Below, piece after piece: positions 29,605 to 39,054 of a DNA stretch of 64,000 nucleotides. Every line of letters starts with the position of its first letter. Within the stretch, counting starts at the first letter, position 1. The translations under genes were made by a program, and so were the position numbers. Below the pieces are notes generated by a model. It worked only from the letters and a program-made list of their open reading frames with translations. It made no database searches and was not told the DNA's origin. This DNA comes from DASSJT01 sp963715025 (GTDB taxonomy: Bacteria > Actinomycetota > Actinomycetes > Actinomycetales > Dermatophilaceae), in NCBI GenBank assembly GCA_963715025.1, contig CAVQQQ010000001.1:186001-250000 (forward strand), in the 5' to 3' direction.

Positions 29605-30363
29605 TCAGGCCTCGGACGGTGCCGGAGCGCCGTGCCGGTCACGGAGGGCGCGCCAGGCCTGCTCGGCGGCGTTCTGCTCGGCTTCCTTCTTGGTGCGCCC
29701 GTCGCCTTCGCCGAGTCTGCTGTCGCCGACGAGGGCGAAGGCGTGGAATGTCTTGGCGTGCTCGGGCCCGTCCTCACTGACCCGGTACTCCGGGGAGCCC
29801 AGCCCGTGCAGCGCGGTGAGCTCCTGAAGGCTGGTCTTCCAGTCGAGACCGGCGCCCATCGTGGCCGACGCTGCCATCAGGGGGTCGAGCAAGTGGTGCA
29901 CGAGCATGGCCGCAGGCCCCAGCCCGGCACTCAGGTAGACCGCACCGATGATCGCCTCGGTGGTGTCAGCCAGGATCGACGTCTTGTCGCGACCGCCGGT
30001 GGACTCCTCGCCACGGCCCAGGAGGAGGTAGTCGCCGAGTCCGAGAGCCCGAGCGACATCCGCCAGGGCGCGCATGTTGACCACCGCGGCCCGCAGTTTG
30101 GCCAGCTGGCCCTCCGCGAGGTCCGGGTGGGTTGCGTAGAGCGAGTCGGTCACGACGAGTCCGAGCACCGAGTCGCCGAGGAACTCCAGGCGCTCGTTGT
30201 GCGGCACGCCCCCGCTCTCGTAGGCGTAGGAGCGGTGGGTCAGGGCACGCAGGAGCAGCGGCTCGTCGACCGGTGCGCCGACCACCTCCTGGAGGTGGTC
30301 GCGCAGGTCATCGACGGGCCGCCGGGAATCGGCTCCCTGGACAGAAGCCTCGGGAGCGCTCAC
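29605..30363 (-). CDS. rnc: Ribonuclease III
   Basis: RNase III cuts double-stranded RNA in rRNA maturation and mRNA decay. The 252-residue protein has the catalytic signature HNERLEFLGDSVLGLVVTD, the second acidic cluster DTTEAIIGAVYLSAG, and a C-terminal double-stranded-RNA-binding domain (DWKTSLQELTALHGLG to QNAAEQAWRAL). GTG 30363 lies 17 bp after the rpmF stop; the longer open frame would overlap rpmF. No good ribosome site is seen, which fits translational coupling. Confidence 0.95.
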   Translation of the reverse strand: MSAPEASVQGADSRRPVDDLRDHLQEVVGAPVDEPLLLRALTHRSYAYESGGVPHNERLEFLGDSVLGLVVTDSLYATHPDLAEGQLAKLRAAVVNMRALADVARALGLGDYLLLGRGEESTGGRDKTSILADTTEAIIGAVYLSAGLGPAAMLVHHLLDPLMAASATMGAGLDWKTSLQELTALHGLGSPEYRVSEDGPEHAKTFHAFALVGDSRLGEGDGRTKKEAEQNAAEQAWRALRDRHGAPAPSEA

Positions 30364-30380
30364 CGCGGTGGGGCGAGCGC

Positions 30381-30575
30381 TCAGGCCTGGTGCTCGGTGC
30401 GCTCGGCCACGCCGTAGTGGCGCCCGTTGTACGTGCCGCAGGACGGGCACGCGACGTGCGGCTGCATGGGAGCCTTGCAGGCGGGGCAGGTCGTCAGCGC
30501 GGTCGCGGTCGTCTTCCAGTTCGCACGGCGCGAGCGGGTGTTCGAGCGCGACGTCTTCCGCTTCGGGACAGCCAC
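30381..30575 (-). CDS. rpmF: Ribosomal protein L32
   Basis: A 64-residue L32 starting MAVPKRKTSRSNTRSRRANW, with the zinc-ribbon cysteines CPAC and CPSC, that is the zinc-binding form. GTG start with AGAGGA about 10 nt upstream, 1 bp after the yceD stop. The order yceD-rpmF-rnc is a classic bacterial operon. Confidence 0.97.
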   Translation of the reverse strand: MAVPKRKTSRSNTRSRRANWKTTATALTTCPACKAPMQPHVACPSCGTYNGRHYGVAERTEHQA

Positions 30576-30576
30576 G

Positions 30577-31161
30577 TCAGTTCCTCTTCTCTTCGGTGGT
30601 TGGGTCGGCTGCTGGCGCGAGCGCCTGCAGTGCCGCCCATCGTGGGTCGATCACTTCGTGCTGGTGGCCAGGGTGGTCGTCGAGCCGCGCCCCGCACTGG
30701 GAGCACAGCCCGGCGCAATCCTCGCGGCACACCGGCTGGAACGGCAGTGCGGGCACCACCGAGTCTCGGAGCACCCGCTCGAGGTCGATCAGGCCGTCCA
30801 CGATCTGGTACTCCTCGGTCTCGTCGTCGTCCGCCCCCACCTCGCGGTGGTGGGCCGCCCGATCGGCGTAGGCGAACAGCTCCTGGAACGACACGTCAAC
30901 CGGGAGGCTGACCGGATCCAGGCACCGCACGCAGGCGCCGACAGCGGTGGACTGGACCGAGCCGGTCACCAGCACTCCCTCGACCACGGACTCCTGCCGC
31001 AGCTCCAGCTCCATCGGCTGGCCCTGCGGTACTGAGATCACGTCAGTGCCGAGTTCGGCAGGCGCCTCGACCGTGCGGTGCAGCTCCGCCATCGAACCGG
31101 GTCGGCGGCCCACCTCTTGGGTGTCGAGCACCAGGGGCGAGCGCGGGTCGAGATGGTTCAT
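30577..31161 (-). CDS. yceD: YceD-family (DUF177) protein
   Basis: The 194-residue protein matches the YceD/DUF177 family, which is linked to 23S rRNA accumulation in plants and bacteria. The typical blocks are present: ACVRCLDPVSLPVDVSFQELF in the middle and CREDCAGLCSQCG near the C-terminus, with four conserved cysteines. ATG 31161 has GGAG just upstream; an ATG 12 bp further up is less likely. It is the first gene of yceD-rpmF-rnc-mutM-acyP. Confidence 0.9.
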   Translation of the reverse strand: MNHLDPRSPLVLDTQEVGRRPGSMAELHRTVEAPAELGTDVISVPQGQPMELELRQESVVEGVLVTGSVQSTAVGACVRCLDPVSLPVDVSFQELFAYADRAAHHREVGADDDETEEYQIVDGLIDLERVLRDSVVPALPFQPVCREDCAGLCSQCGARLDDHPGHQHEVIDPRWAALQALAPAADPTTEEKRN

Positions 31162-31297
31162 GGCTCCACACATCGAGGGACTCGGTCTGACGCCACAGCA
31201 GACGTAGACCGACGCACGAGGTTACCGGAGCCCTGCCGGTTGTCCCAAATGAGACAGGAACCAGGCAGCCGGGTATGCCGGCCGGCCGGCCGAGTGG

Positions 31298-33385
31298 TTA
31301 TGCCCCGAGCCCACCCAGCGCGCTCACGAGGGCGGGCTCCAGCCGTTCGGCGAGGGTCGCCGCATAGGTGGCCGTGATGTGGTCTCCGGCGCGGTGGATC
31401 GACACGTGCCCGATGGCAACGGGGCATCGCGGAACCGGGCAGATCCACGGTGTCAGGTCGATGAACGACGTGTGGGGTGTGCCCTTCAGAGCGCTGACCT
31501 GTGCCGGGCGCCCGCTCTGGGCGACCGCCTCCGCGCGGTCGAAGGCGCACTTGGTGAGCGCCGTCGGGTTCCGGGACATGCAGTCGTCGAGGCCGTCCGG
31601 CGAGGTGGGGCTGTCCGCAATGACCGCAACCGGGATCCCCGCGGACTGGAGAGCGCGCCACTGGGCCGCAAGCCGCCCCGGGAGGGCCTCCCTGGTCGCT
31701 GTTCGGCCGTCCCAGGCGCGCTCGGCATGGGAAGAGGTCACGACGACATCCGGGTGCTCGGCGAGGAGGGCGCGCAGCACGCGGGCGTTCCAGCGGTCGC
31801 AGGAGGGATAGGCCTGGGCACCCAGGGCGGCACCCCCGGAGGAGAACGCGCAGGATGACTTGCCATAGGTCACGATGCGCCAGTGGTGCGCTGTCGCGAG
31901 TCGCTCCAGGGCGGGCAGCCACTGCATGGCCTTGGAGTCGCCGACCAGGGCGATGGTGGTCGCTGAGGCCGTTCCGAACTGGCACCGCACCGGCTCGTCG
32001 GACCGCTCGTCCACCTGGCAGCGGTCGACGTCCGCCGCCGGGCGATCCTCCCCCGCGCGCTCGGGATCGGGGGTCAGCCAGCTCCAGGCATCGACGGCGT
32101 AGTCCGCCGGATCGCCGCTCGGCGGGCTGGCGAGGGTCGCCGCGCCGAGCTGCTCGACGGCCGGGACCTGCCCGGATGCCGGGGTGGTCTGGAAGGCCGA
32201 CGGCGCCAGCACGAGCGGTACGCCCACCGCGACACCGCCCAAGGAGAGCGCAGTGCCCAAGGCCAGGGTGCGGCGGGTCCGGGCCGCGAGCCACTGGCTG
32301 TGGTGCACCGGCTGCTCGAGGAAGCGGTAGCTCGCCCACGCGGGCACCACGCTGGCCACCACGGCGAGGGCCGTGGCCAGGCCGCGGCCCCAGATCTCGC
32401 CGGCGAAGACCGCCAGCGGCCAGTGCCACAGGTAGAGCGAGTAGGAGAGCGCTCCAACCCAGACCAGCGGGGCCAACCGCAGCAGCTGCACCGGACCTCG
32501 GTCGGCGCGCTCCCACCCCGACCACAGCACGGCCACCGTTGCCATGGTCGGCACCAGCGCCGTTGCCCCCGGCCAGCCGACACCGGCGGGCAGCAGCGCA
32601 GCCGAACCCACGATGACCGCCAGACCGAGCCATCCGATGGCGGCGGAGAAGCGCCGGCCAGCCGGGTCACGGCCGGCGGTCCAGACCGCCAGCCCGGCCC
32701 CCACCGCCAGCTCCCAGACCCGGGTCGTCGTCGCGAAGTAGGCATGTGCCGGGAGCGCCGCCGTGTGCCAGGCCGAGTACACCAGCGAGGGAACGCCGAT
32801 GGCTGCGAGCAGGAGCCCGATGGCCCGAAGGCTCGGTCCCTGACGGCTCCCGCCGGAACCCGGGCTGCGGCGGCGGACGAGCCGGACCGCAGCGGCCAGG
32901 GCGATCAGGCACAGCGGCCAGACCAGGTAGAACTGCTCCTCGATCGCCAGCGACCAGTAGTGCTGAACCGGGGAGGGACGCGCGTCGGCGGCGAGGTAGT
33001 CGACCGACCGCCCGGCGAGGACCCAGTTGACGGCATACAGCGCCGCTCCCGCCAGGTCAGCACCGATCTCGCGCCCTCGCCGCCCGGGGATGAGCACCGC
33101 GGTGGCGACCGCGACGAACGCCAGCACAAGCATCGCCGCCGGCAGCAGTCGCCGGATCCGGCGCCCCAGGAAACGCTGCCACGACACTGCCCCGGTGGTG
33201 GCGAGCTCGCGCAGGAGCAGCGAGGTGATGAGGTAGCCCGAGATGACGAAGAAGACGTCGACGCCCAGGTAGCCGTGCGGGAGGAAGGGCAGACCCGCGT
33301 GATAGACCATCACGAGCAGGACCGCTACCGCGCGCAGGCCCTCGATGTCGGGCCGGAAAGCTTCCGGCCGGTTTGTCGAGTTCAG
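31298..33385 (-). CDS. Acyltransferase-3 membrane protein with SGNH domain, probable CTG start
   Basis: The protein has about ten membrane helices of the acyltransferase-3 (OafA) family followed by a periplasmic SGNH hydrolase-like domain with IALVGDSKAMQW; such proteins O-acetylate cell-envelope glycans. The family motif RPDIEGLRAVAVLLV and the His in VYHAGLPF are encoded from 33364 down, but the only ATG and GTG codons in frame (33310 and 33313) lie inside helix 1, after this motif. The frame is open to the coaD stop with no other ATG, GTG or TTG. A CTG at 33385 follows GGTGGAG by 4 nt and is the best start, giving 695 residues. It starts 12 bp after coaD. Confidence 0.8.
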   Translation of the reverse strand: MNSTNRPEAFRPDIEGLRAVAVLLVMVYHAGLPFLPHGYLGVDVFFVISGYLITSLLLRELATTGAVSWQRFLGRRIRRLLPAAMLVLAFVAVATAVLIPGRRGREIGADLAGAALYAVNWVLAGRSVDYLAADARPSPVQHYWSLAIEEQFYLVWPLCLIALAAAVRLVRRRSPGSGGSRQGPSLRAIGLLLAAIGVPSLVYSAWHTAALPAHAYFATTTRVWELAVGAGLAVWTAGRDPAGRRFSAAIGWLGLAVIVGSAALLPAGVGWPGATALVPTMATVAVLWSGWERADRGPVQLLRLAPLVWVGALSYSLYLWHWPLAVFAGEIWGRGLATALAVVASVVPAWASYRFLEQPVHHSQWLAARTRRTLALGTALSLGGVAVGVPLVLAPSAFQTTPASGQVPAVEQLGAATLASPPSGDPADYAVDAWSWLTPDPERAGEDRPAADVDRCQVDERSDEPVRCQFGTASATTIALVGDSKAMQWLPALERLATAHHWRIVTYGKSSCAFSSGGAALGAQAYPSCDRWNARVLRALLAEHPDVVVTSSHAERAWDGRTATREALPGRLAAQWRALQSAGIPVAVIADSPTSPDGLDDCMSRNPTALTKCAFDRAEAVAQSGRPAQVSALKGTPHTSFIDLTPWICPVPRCPVAIGHVSIHRAGDHITATYAATLAERLEPALVSALGGLGA

Positions 33386-33397
33386 GTCACTCCACCC

Positions 33398-33883
33398 TCA
33401 CTGCAGGCGCACCCGCTCGAGCATCGCCGTCTGCACGCGCTCGCTCACCAGCCCTGTGATGTCACCGCCGAAGCGCGCCACTTCCTTGACCAGCGAGCTC
33501 GAGATGTGCTCGAACCGCGGGTCCGCGGGAAGGAAGACCGTCTCCACGCCCGAGAGGTGACGGTTCATGAGAGCCATGGGGAGCTCGTAGGCGAAGTCGG
33601 TGCCCCCGCGCAGGCCCTTGACGATGACGTCGGACTCGACCGCACGGCATACATCCACCAGGAGCTGCCCGGCGAACGCCTCGACGCGGACGCCGGGCAG
33701 ATCGCCCACATCGTCCCGGATGAAGTCCATCCTTTCGGCAACGGGGAACATCCCGGCCTTGGCCGGGTTGTGGAGCACGGCGACCACGACCTCGTCGTAG
33801 AGCGCAGCTGCGCGTCGGATCACGTCGGTATGCCCGGCGGTGACCGGGTCGTAAGAGCCGGGGCACACACAGCGTCTCGTCAC
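33398..33883 (-). CDS. coaD: Phosphopantetheine adenylyltransferase
   Basis: CoaD makes dephospho-CoA from phosphopantetheine and ATP. The 161-residue protein has CPGSYDPVTAGHTDVI with the nucleotidyltransferase TxGH, the middle VKGLRGGTDFAYE, and ISSSLVKEVA near the end. GTG 33883 is preceded by TAACTT with a 7-nt gap, so the message is probably leaderless; a TTG at 33892 is a weaker alternative. The acyltransferase gene follows in the same frame. Confidence 0.95.
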   Translation of the reverse strand: MTRRCVCPGSYDPVTAGHTDVIRRAAALYDEVVVAVLHNPAKAGMFPVAERMDFIRDDVGDLPGVRVEAFAGQLLVDVCRAVESDVIVKGLRGGTDFAYELPMALMNRHLSGVETVFLPADPRFEHISSSLVKEVARFGGDITGLVSERVQTAMLERVRLQ

Positions 33884-33890
33884 ACCGGGC

Positions 33891-33896
33891 AAGTTA
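33891..33896 (-). promoter_or_regulatory. -10 box, leaderless promoter of coaD
   Basis: TAACTT, then GCCCGGT, then GTG (7-nt gap). No ribosome binding site precedes this start. Confidence 0.6.
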
Positions 33897-33928
33897 GCAG
33901 CCGTCCTTGCATGGTCCCGCTGTGGTGA

Positions 33929-34522
33929 TCACCCGCCGGACGTGCCGGCCCCGGACTTCTCGCCCTCGGCCGGGAGCAGGCCCGTTCTCTCGGCTCGCTC
34001 GACGATCTGCCTCACGTTGTCGATCGAGCCGCATCCCGCGTCGAGCAGCTGGTTGCGCTTGGCGGCCCAGGCCGCGCCCAGGTTCTGCCGCACGTCCTCG
34101 CTCACCTCGGTGCGCGCCGGATTGAGGATCGACTGCTCTTCCTCGCCGATGTGGTGGTTGAGGGCCGTGGCGAACTCCTCGACCGCGTGGTCGAACTTCT
34201 TCGTGTTGGTGCCCTTGCACTCGAGCAGGTCGAGGAGCGCCTGGTTGCCCTCGGCGTGCTCCTCCTCGCCGTGCTCCTCCTCGCCCTTGGTGATCGCCCG
34301 CTTGCGTCGCAGCTGCGGGTAGACCTCGGACTCCTCGGCCTCGCCATGCGCGATCACCGCGTCGGCGAGCGCGGCCCGCGCGGCCTCGCGATCGGCGGTG
34401 GCATCGCGCAGCACCCGCAGGAGGCTTTCGAAGTGGCGGTGGTCCTCGAGGATCAGCTCGACGGCGTCGCCGCTCGTCGGTCTGGGCGTCCCGGGCACCT
34501 GCACCGGCTGGCTCTCAGTCAT
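33929..34522 (-). CDS. Hemerythrin-like (HHE) protein
   Basis: The 197-residue protein has three metal-ligand helices of hemerythrin HHE domains: EDHRHFESLLRVL, IAHGEAEESEVYP, and LNHHIGEEEQSIL. These hold a diiron centre that binds oxygen or senses redox state. The segment between helices 2 and 3 is rich in Glu and Lys. ATG 34522 overlaps the end of rsmD by 8 bp, so the two are co-transcribed. The role is unknown; similar proteins in actinobacteria link to oxidative or nitrosative stress. Confidence 0.85.
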   Translation of the reverse strand: MTESQPVQVPGTPRPTSGDAVELILEDHRHFESLLRVLRDATADREAARAALADAVIAHGEAEESEVYPQLRRKRAITKGEEEHGEEEHAEGNQALLDLLECKGTNTKKFDHAVEEFATALNHHIGEEEQSILNPARTEVSEDVRQNLGAAWAAKRNQLLDAGCGSIDNVRQIVERAERTGLLPAEGEKSGAGTSGG

Positions 34523-35096
34523 GCCGGTCAGGTGCCCGCCGATCGGTCCCGGCAAACCAGAGGGTGGTCTCGCCGTAGCGCCGCGGTCCCTCGGAGGTGA
34601 GTCCCGCAGGCCACGCTGGTTCCGGCGAGCGCGACGAACGCTCGACCACGAGCATGGCCCCGGGCGCGAGCCACCCGCCTGAAGCGAGCAGCGCGAGCAC
34701 GTGCGCCAGTGTGTCCTCGCCGACGTCGTACGGCGGATCTGCGAGCACCAGGTCGATGGCGCGGGTAGGGGCACTCTCCAGCAGCCGCTCAGCCGTGCCC
34801 AGCCGCACCGACACCGACGCGAGCCCGAGCGAGGCGGCGTTCTCCCGTGCGACCGCGGCGGCCCGCCGGTCGGACTCCACCAGCAGCACACTGGCCGCCC
34901 CGCGGCTGGCGGCCTCCAGGCCGAGAGCTCCGGAGCCTGCGTAAAGATCCAAGACGTGGGCGCCTCTGAGGGCATCGCGGCTCTCGAGCCCGGAGAACAG
35001 CGCCTCCCGCACCCGGTCGCTCGTGGGGCGGGTTCCGGAGCCCGAGGGGGTCTTCAGCCGGCGGCCGCCGGCGGTGCCGCTGATGATCCGGGTCAC
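34515..35096 (-). CDS. rsmD: 16S rRNA (guanine966-N2)-methyltransferase
   Basis: RsmD methylates G966 of 16S rRNA. The 193-residue protein starts MTRIISGTAGGRRLKTP, has the SAM loop VLDLYAGSGALGLEAASRGA and the catalytic ADPPYDV. The GTG start is 6 nt after CATGAT, nearly the TANNNT box seen before other leaderless genes here. The usual partner coaD lies two genes downstream. Confidence 0.95.
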   Translation of the reverse strand: MTRIISGTAGGRRLKTPSGSGTRPTSDRVREALFSGLESRDALRGAHVLDLYAGSGALGLEAASRGAASVLLVESDRRAAAVARENAASLGLASVSVRLGTAERLLESAPTRAIDLVLADPPYDVGEDTLAHVLALLASGGWLAPGAMLVVERSSRSPEPAWPAGLTSEGPRRYGETTLWFAGTDRRAPDRHD

Positions 35097-35135
35097 GGCC
35101 CCATCATGCCCGGCGCGACCCTCGGGGGCCGCCGC

Positions 35136-37349
35136 TCAGCCGCGCTCCAGGTAGGCCGCCTGCTCCGCATCGAGGCGGCGCCCCACGGCCTCCGCCAGCT
35201 CTTGGTGCCGCTCCAGCTGCGGGTCCTCGGCGACCAGGGCGAAGGCGTCCTCCCGGGCTTGCGCGATGACGTCCTCGTGCTTGAGCACCGACAGGAAGTC
35301 CAGCTGCGACCTGGCGCCACTCTGGCGCGCGCCGAGCACGTCGCCCTCCCGCCGGAGCGACAGGTCGAGGCGGGCCAGCTCGAAGCCGTCGGTGGTCGCC
35401 GCGACAGCGTCGAGCCGCTGGGCTGCCACCTCGGCCTCGCTGCCGGTCATCAGGAGGCACAGGCCTGGGTGCCCGCCCCGGCCCACCCGACCGCGGAGCT
35501 GGTGCAGCTGGGAGACGCCGAAGCGGTCCGCATCCATGATCACCATCACCGTGGCGTTGGCGACGTCGACGCCCACCTCGACCACCGTGGTCGACACAAG
35601 GACGTCCACCTCCCCGCGCGCGAACCGCGTCATCACAGAGTCCTTCTCCTCCGGGCCCAGCCGCCCGTGCAGGATCTCCATGCGGAGCCCGCGGAGCGCG
35701 GGGTTGGTCACGAGATCAGCGTGTACGGCATACACGCCCTTGAGCGGGCGTGGGGGCGCCTCGCCGCCCTCGCCGTCCTCGGCTCCCTCCTCGCCCTCGT
35801 CGGGGAGGGCGTCCTGCCACTCGTCCAGTCCGTCGGTGTCGGCGCCGCGCTCGATGCTGTCGCCTTCCGCACCGATCCTCGGACACACCACATACACCTG
35901 ATGACCCGCCTGAACCTCCTCTGCCACGCGCTCCCAGGTGCGCTCGATCCACCCCGCCTTGAACTCCGGGACCACGTGCGTCGTGATCGGCGCCCGGCCC
36001 TGGGGCAGCTCGCGCAGGGTCGACGTCTCCATGTCGCCGAAGACCGTCATCGCGACGGTGCGCGGGATGGGGGTGGCTGTCATCACCAGCACATGGGGCG
36101 GCTGGCTTCCCTTGGAGCGCAGGGCGTCGCGCTGCTCCACGCCGAAGCGGTGCTGCTCGTCGACCACGACGAGCCCGAGGTCGAAGAAGTCCACCGACTC
36201 CTGGATCAGGGCATGAGTGCCGACCACGATGCCCGCCTCGCCGCTCGCGATGTCGAGCAGCGCCTTGCGCCGGGCCGCGGTCGACTGGCTGCCGGTCAGC
36301 AGCACCACGCGGGTACCGATGTCGGGCCCACCGAGCAGGCCGCCCTCGGCGAGGTCGCCGAGCATCCCCGTGATCGACCGGTAGTGCTGGGCGGCCAGCA
36401 CCTCCGTCGGAGCCAGCAGGGCGGCCTGGCCACCGGAGTCGACGGCGGCCAGCATGGCCCGCAGCGCGATGACCGTCTTGCCGGAGCCGACCTCGCCCTG
36501 CAGGAGCCGGTTCATGGGAACTTCGCGTGCCATCTCGGTCGCGATCACCCCGCCGATTTCCCGCTGGCCGGCGGTCAGCCGGAACGGCAGCCGGTCATCG
36601 AAGGTATCCAGGAGTCCGCCAGGGCGAGGCGATCGCGACACCGTGGCCTCGACCGCCTGGCGCGCCCGGCGCTGCGCGAGCGCGGTCTGCAGGACGAACG
36701 CCTCTTCGTAGCGCATCCGCCGGCGCGACGCCTCGACCTGTTCGCGGGTGTCCGGGGTGTGGATTCCGCGCAGAGCGTCGATCCGTGGCAGGAGACCGCG
36801 GCGTCGCCGCACGTCGGCTGGGAGCGGATCGGCGGCCTCGTCGAGCTGGTCGAGCACGATGCCCACCGACTGGGACACGGCCCACGGCTGCATGCCCTTG
36901 ACCTGGAGGTAGATCGGGATGAGGTCGCGCTGCGTGCCGCGGGGCTGGTCGTCGAACAGCTCGTACTCGGCGTGGGCCATCTGCCACTGGTTGTTGTAGC
37001 GCGTCACCTTGCCGGCGAAGATCCCCTTGGCCCCGGCCACGAGTTTGCCCACGTGGCCATGGAGCTTGAAGTAGACCAGGTTGAGGTCCCTGGTGCCGTC
37101 GGTGATCACCACATCGAGCTTCTTGCCCCGGCGCTGCCGCATCTGTGACGTCGTGGCCCGCCTCACCTCGGCGACCACGACGACGAAGTCGCCCACGTGC
37201 AGCCGCGACAGGTCGCTGGTGCGGGTGTAGTAGCGGCGCGGCCAGAACTTGAGCAGGTCCCCCACCGTGTGCAGGTCGCGGGTCGCCGCGAGCTTCTTGG
37301 CGGTGGGCCCGCCAAGCAGCGCGATGAGCCGGGTGCCCTCGCCGACCAC
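35136..37349 (-). CDS. recG: ATP-dependent DNA helicase RecG
   Basis: RecG remodels stalled replication forks and Holliday junctions. The 737-residue protein has the wedge OB-fold domain (residues 1-190), helicase motif I LLQGEVGSGKTVIALRAM, motif II VVDEQHRFGVEQR, motif III MTATPIPRT and the motif V/VI region VSTTVVEVGVDVANATVMV and LHQLRGRVGRG. A Gly/Glu-rich insertion lies around residues 510-535. GTG 37349 directly follows the stop of the DAK2 gene, so the two are co-transcribed. Confidence 0.97.
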   Translation of the reverse strand: MVGEGTRLIALLGGPTAKKLAATRDLHTVGDLLKFWPRRYYTRTSDLSRLHVGDFVVVVAEVRRATTSQMRQRRGKKLDVVITDGTRDLNLVYFKLHGHVGKLVAGAKGIFAGKVTRYNNQWQMAHAEYELFDDQPRGTQRDLIPIYLQVKGMQPWAVSQSVGIVLDQLDEAADPLPADVRRRRGLLPRIDALRGIHTPDTREQVEASRRRMRYEEAFVLQTALAQRRARQAVEATVSRSPRPGGLLDTFDDRLPFRLTAGQREIGGVIATEMAREVPMNRLLQGEVGSGKTVIALRAMLAAVDSGGQAALLAPTEVLAAQHYRSITGMLGDLAEGGLLGGPDIGTRVVLLTGSQSTAARRKALLDIASGEAGIVVGTHALIQESVDFFDLGLVVVDEQHRFGVEQRDALRSKGSQPPHVLVMTATPIPRTVAMTVFGDMETSTLRELPQGRAPITTHVVPEFKAGWIERTWERVAEEVQAGHQVYVVCPRIGAEGDSIERGADTDGLDEWQDALPDEGEEGAEDGEGGEAPPRPLKGVYAVHADLVTNPALRGLRMEILHGRLGPEEKDSVMTRFARGEVDVLVSTTVVEVGVDVANATVMVIMDADRFGVSQLHQLRGRVGRGGHPGLCLLMTGSEAEVAAQRLDAVAATTDGFELARLDLSLRREGDVLGARQSGARSQLDFLSVLKHEDVIAQAREDAFALVAEDPQLERHQELAEAVGRRLDAEQAAYLERG

Positions 37350-39023
37350 TCACTCCACCCCGAGCAGGAGCGGGTAGTGGGGCTGCCCGCCGTAGACGAC
37401 GTTGACGTCGATGTCGCGCCGCTCGTGCCGCAGGATCTCCTCGAGCTGGTGTGCCAGACCGGCCGGGGCGTCCGCGCCCGTGACCACGGTCAGCAGCTCG
37501 CCACCGCTGGACAGCAGCCGGTGCACCACCTCGGTGGCGACATCGAGCAGGTCCGAGCCCACGATCACGATGTCCCCCTGAACGACGCCCAGGACGTCGC
37601 CTGGCTCGCACCAGCCTCCCGAGGTGAGGGCCTCGGTGATGGCCACGGTGACCGCGCCCTGCCGGGTCGCGGCCGCCGCGGCGGCCATCTCCGGCAGGTT
37701 GGCGCTCAGGGCAGCCGTCGGCTCGAACACCGCGAGCGCGGCCAAGCCCTGGACCGCGGTGCGGGAAACCACCACGTGCACCTCGATGCCCTCCTGCTCG
37801 GCCGCGGCCGCCGCCGCCTGCGCTGCCATCACCGTGTCGACGTCGTTGGGCAAGACGATGACGCTCAGGGCGTGCACGGCTCGGATTGCGGCGAGGATCT
37901 GGCCCGCTGACGCCCGCCGCCCTGGTCCACTGAAGACCGGGTGGGCGCCCTGGGCCTCGATGAGGGAGGCCAGGCCGGGTCCGGCTGCGCAGGCCACCAC
38001 AGCGGTGTCGGCGGGCTCGGCCCGCCGTCTCGACACGAGGTCGGCCAGGTGGGTGACCCGGATCCGGTAGGGCGTCCCGGCCGCCACACCGGCCTCGATC
38101 GCGGCTCCGGCATTGTCCACGTGGACGTGGACGTTCCAGAGCTCGGGACCCCCGACGACGAGGAGCGAGTCGCCGAGCGAGTCGAGGTTCCGGCGGAGCT
38201 CGTCGACCCGCGCATAGTCCGTCTTGTGCAGCAGGAACATCACCTCGTATGCCGGACTGGGGGGCTGGGTGCCACCGTCAGGGTCCGAGCCCGCCCCCTC
38301 GATCCCGCCAGCAGCCTCACGGCTGCCGAACGCCGCGGGGGTCTTCAGGAAGGCGTCGACGTCGAAGGTGCCGCTGACCGGCTCACCCCGCACCACCCGG
38401 TCGAGGCATTCGAGAAGGAGCAGAAGTCCGGCGCCGCCAGCGTCCACCACGCCTGCCCTGGCCAGGGCGGGCAGCTGTGCCGTTGTCCCCGCAACCGCGT
38501 CCCGGGCCGCCCCCACCGCGGCGACCGTGACGTCGTGCAGGTCGCCGCCCACCGTGGCGACCGCCTGCGCCGCAGCTGCGGCCGCGTCGGCGACGGTCAG
38601 GATGGTGCCTTCCACCGGCCGCGTTACGCCGCCGCGCGCCCGCTGCGCCCCGCGCTCCAGCGCCGCGGCCACATCCGCGCCACTCGCCCGGTCGGCGGCC
38701 ATCGCCGAGTAGGACTCGGCGAGCCCGCGCACGAGCTGGCTGAGGATGACTCCTGAGTTCCCCCGCGCGGACAGCAGCATCGCATCGGCGAGCGTGGCGG
38801 CCTCCGTGCCGAGGGAGCTGGAGTGCACGATGCCCCGGCGCTCGCGCTCGGCCGAGATTGCCTCCAGCGCCGACTCCAGGCTGAGGTACATGTTGGTGCC
38901 GGTGTCGCCGTCCGGCACGGGGAAAACATTGAGCGCGTCGATGCCGGCCCTGCGCCGCGCGAACACCGCTCGGGCCACCGCCGCCCAGCGTCGGGCGGTG
39001 GCTGCGTCGAGTGTGTCCGGCAC
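37350..39023 (-). CDS. DAK2/DegV-type protein, fatty acid kinase FakA-like
   Basis: The 557-residue protein has an N-terminal DhaL/DAK2 kinase domain with NVFPVPDGDTGTNM (residues 35-50), GNSGVILSQLVRG and DAGGAGLLLLLECL, and a C-terminal DegV-like half with HVHVDNAG. FakA phosphorylates fatty acids held by FakB in Gram-positives; no fakB is in this window. I chose GTG 39023, which begins just before the kinase fold and stands 7 nt after TAGCCT. It precedes recG directly and diverges from rpmB, an order common in actinobacteria. Confidence 0.88.
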   Translation of the reverse strand: MPDTLDAATARRWAAVARAVFARRRAGIDALNVFPVPDGDTGTNMYLSLESALEAISAERERRGIVHSSSLGTEAATLADAMLLSARGNSGVILSQLVRGLAESYSAMAADRASGADVAAALERGAQRARGGVTRPVEGTILTVADAAAAAAQAVATVGGDLHDVTVAAVGAARDAVAGTTAQLPALARAGVVDAGGAGLLLLLECLDRVVRGEPVSGTFDVDAFLKTPAAFGSREAAGGIEGAGSDPDGGTQPPSPAYEVMFLLHKTDYARVDELRRNLDSLGDSLLVVGGPELWNVHVHVDNAGAAIEAGVAAGTPYRIRVTHLADLVSRRRAEPADTAVVACAAGPGLASLIEAQGAHPVFSGPGRRASAGQILAAIRAVHALSVIVLPNDVDTVMAAQAAAAAAEQEGIEVHVVVSRTAVQGLAALAVFEPTAALSANLPEMAAAAAATRQGAVTVAITEALTSGGWCEPGDVLGVVQGDIVIVGSDLLDVATEVVHRLLSSGGELLTVVTGADAPAGLAHQLEEILRHERRDIDVNVVYGGQPHYPLLLGVE

Positions 39024-39030
39024 GGTGCGC

Positions 39031-39036
39031 AGGCTA
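39031..39036 (-). promoter_or_regulatory. -10 box, leaderless promoter of the DAK2 gene
   Basis: TAGCCT, then GCGCACC, then GTG (7-nt gap). This promoter would serve DAK2-recG. Confidence 0.6.
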
Positions 39037-39054
39037 GCGCGGTGGGAGCACATT

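Noticed and set aside
30364..30450. Longer rnc start inside rpmF
   Set aside because: It would translate rpmF sequence in another frame and gives no RNase III homology.
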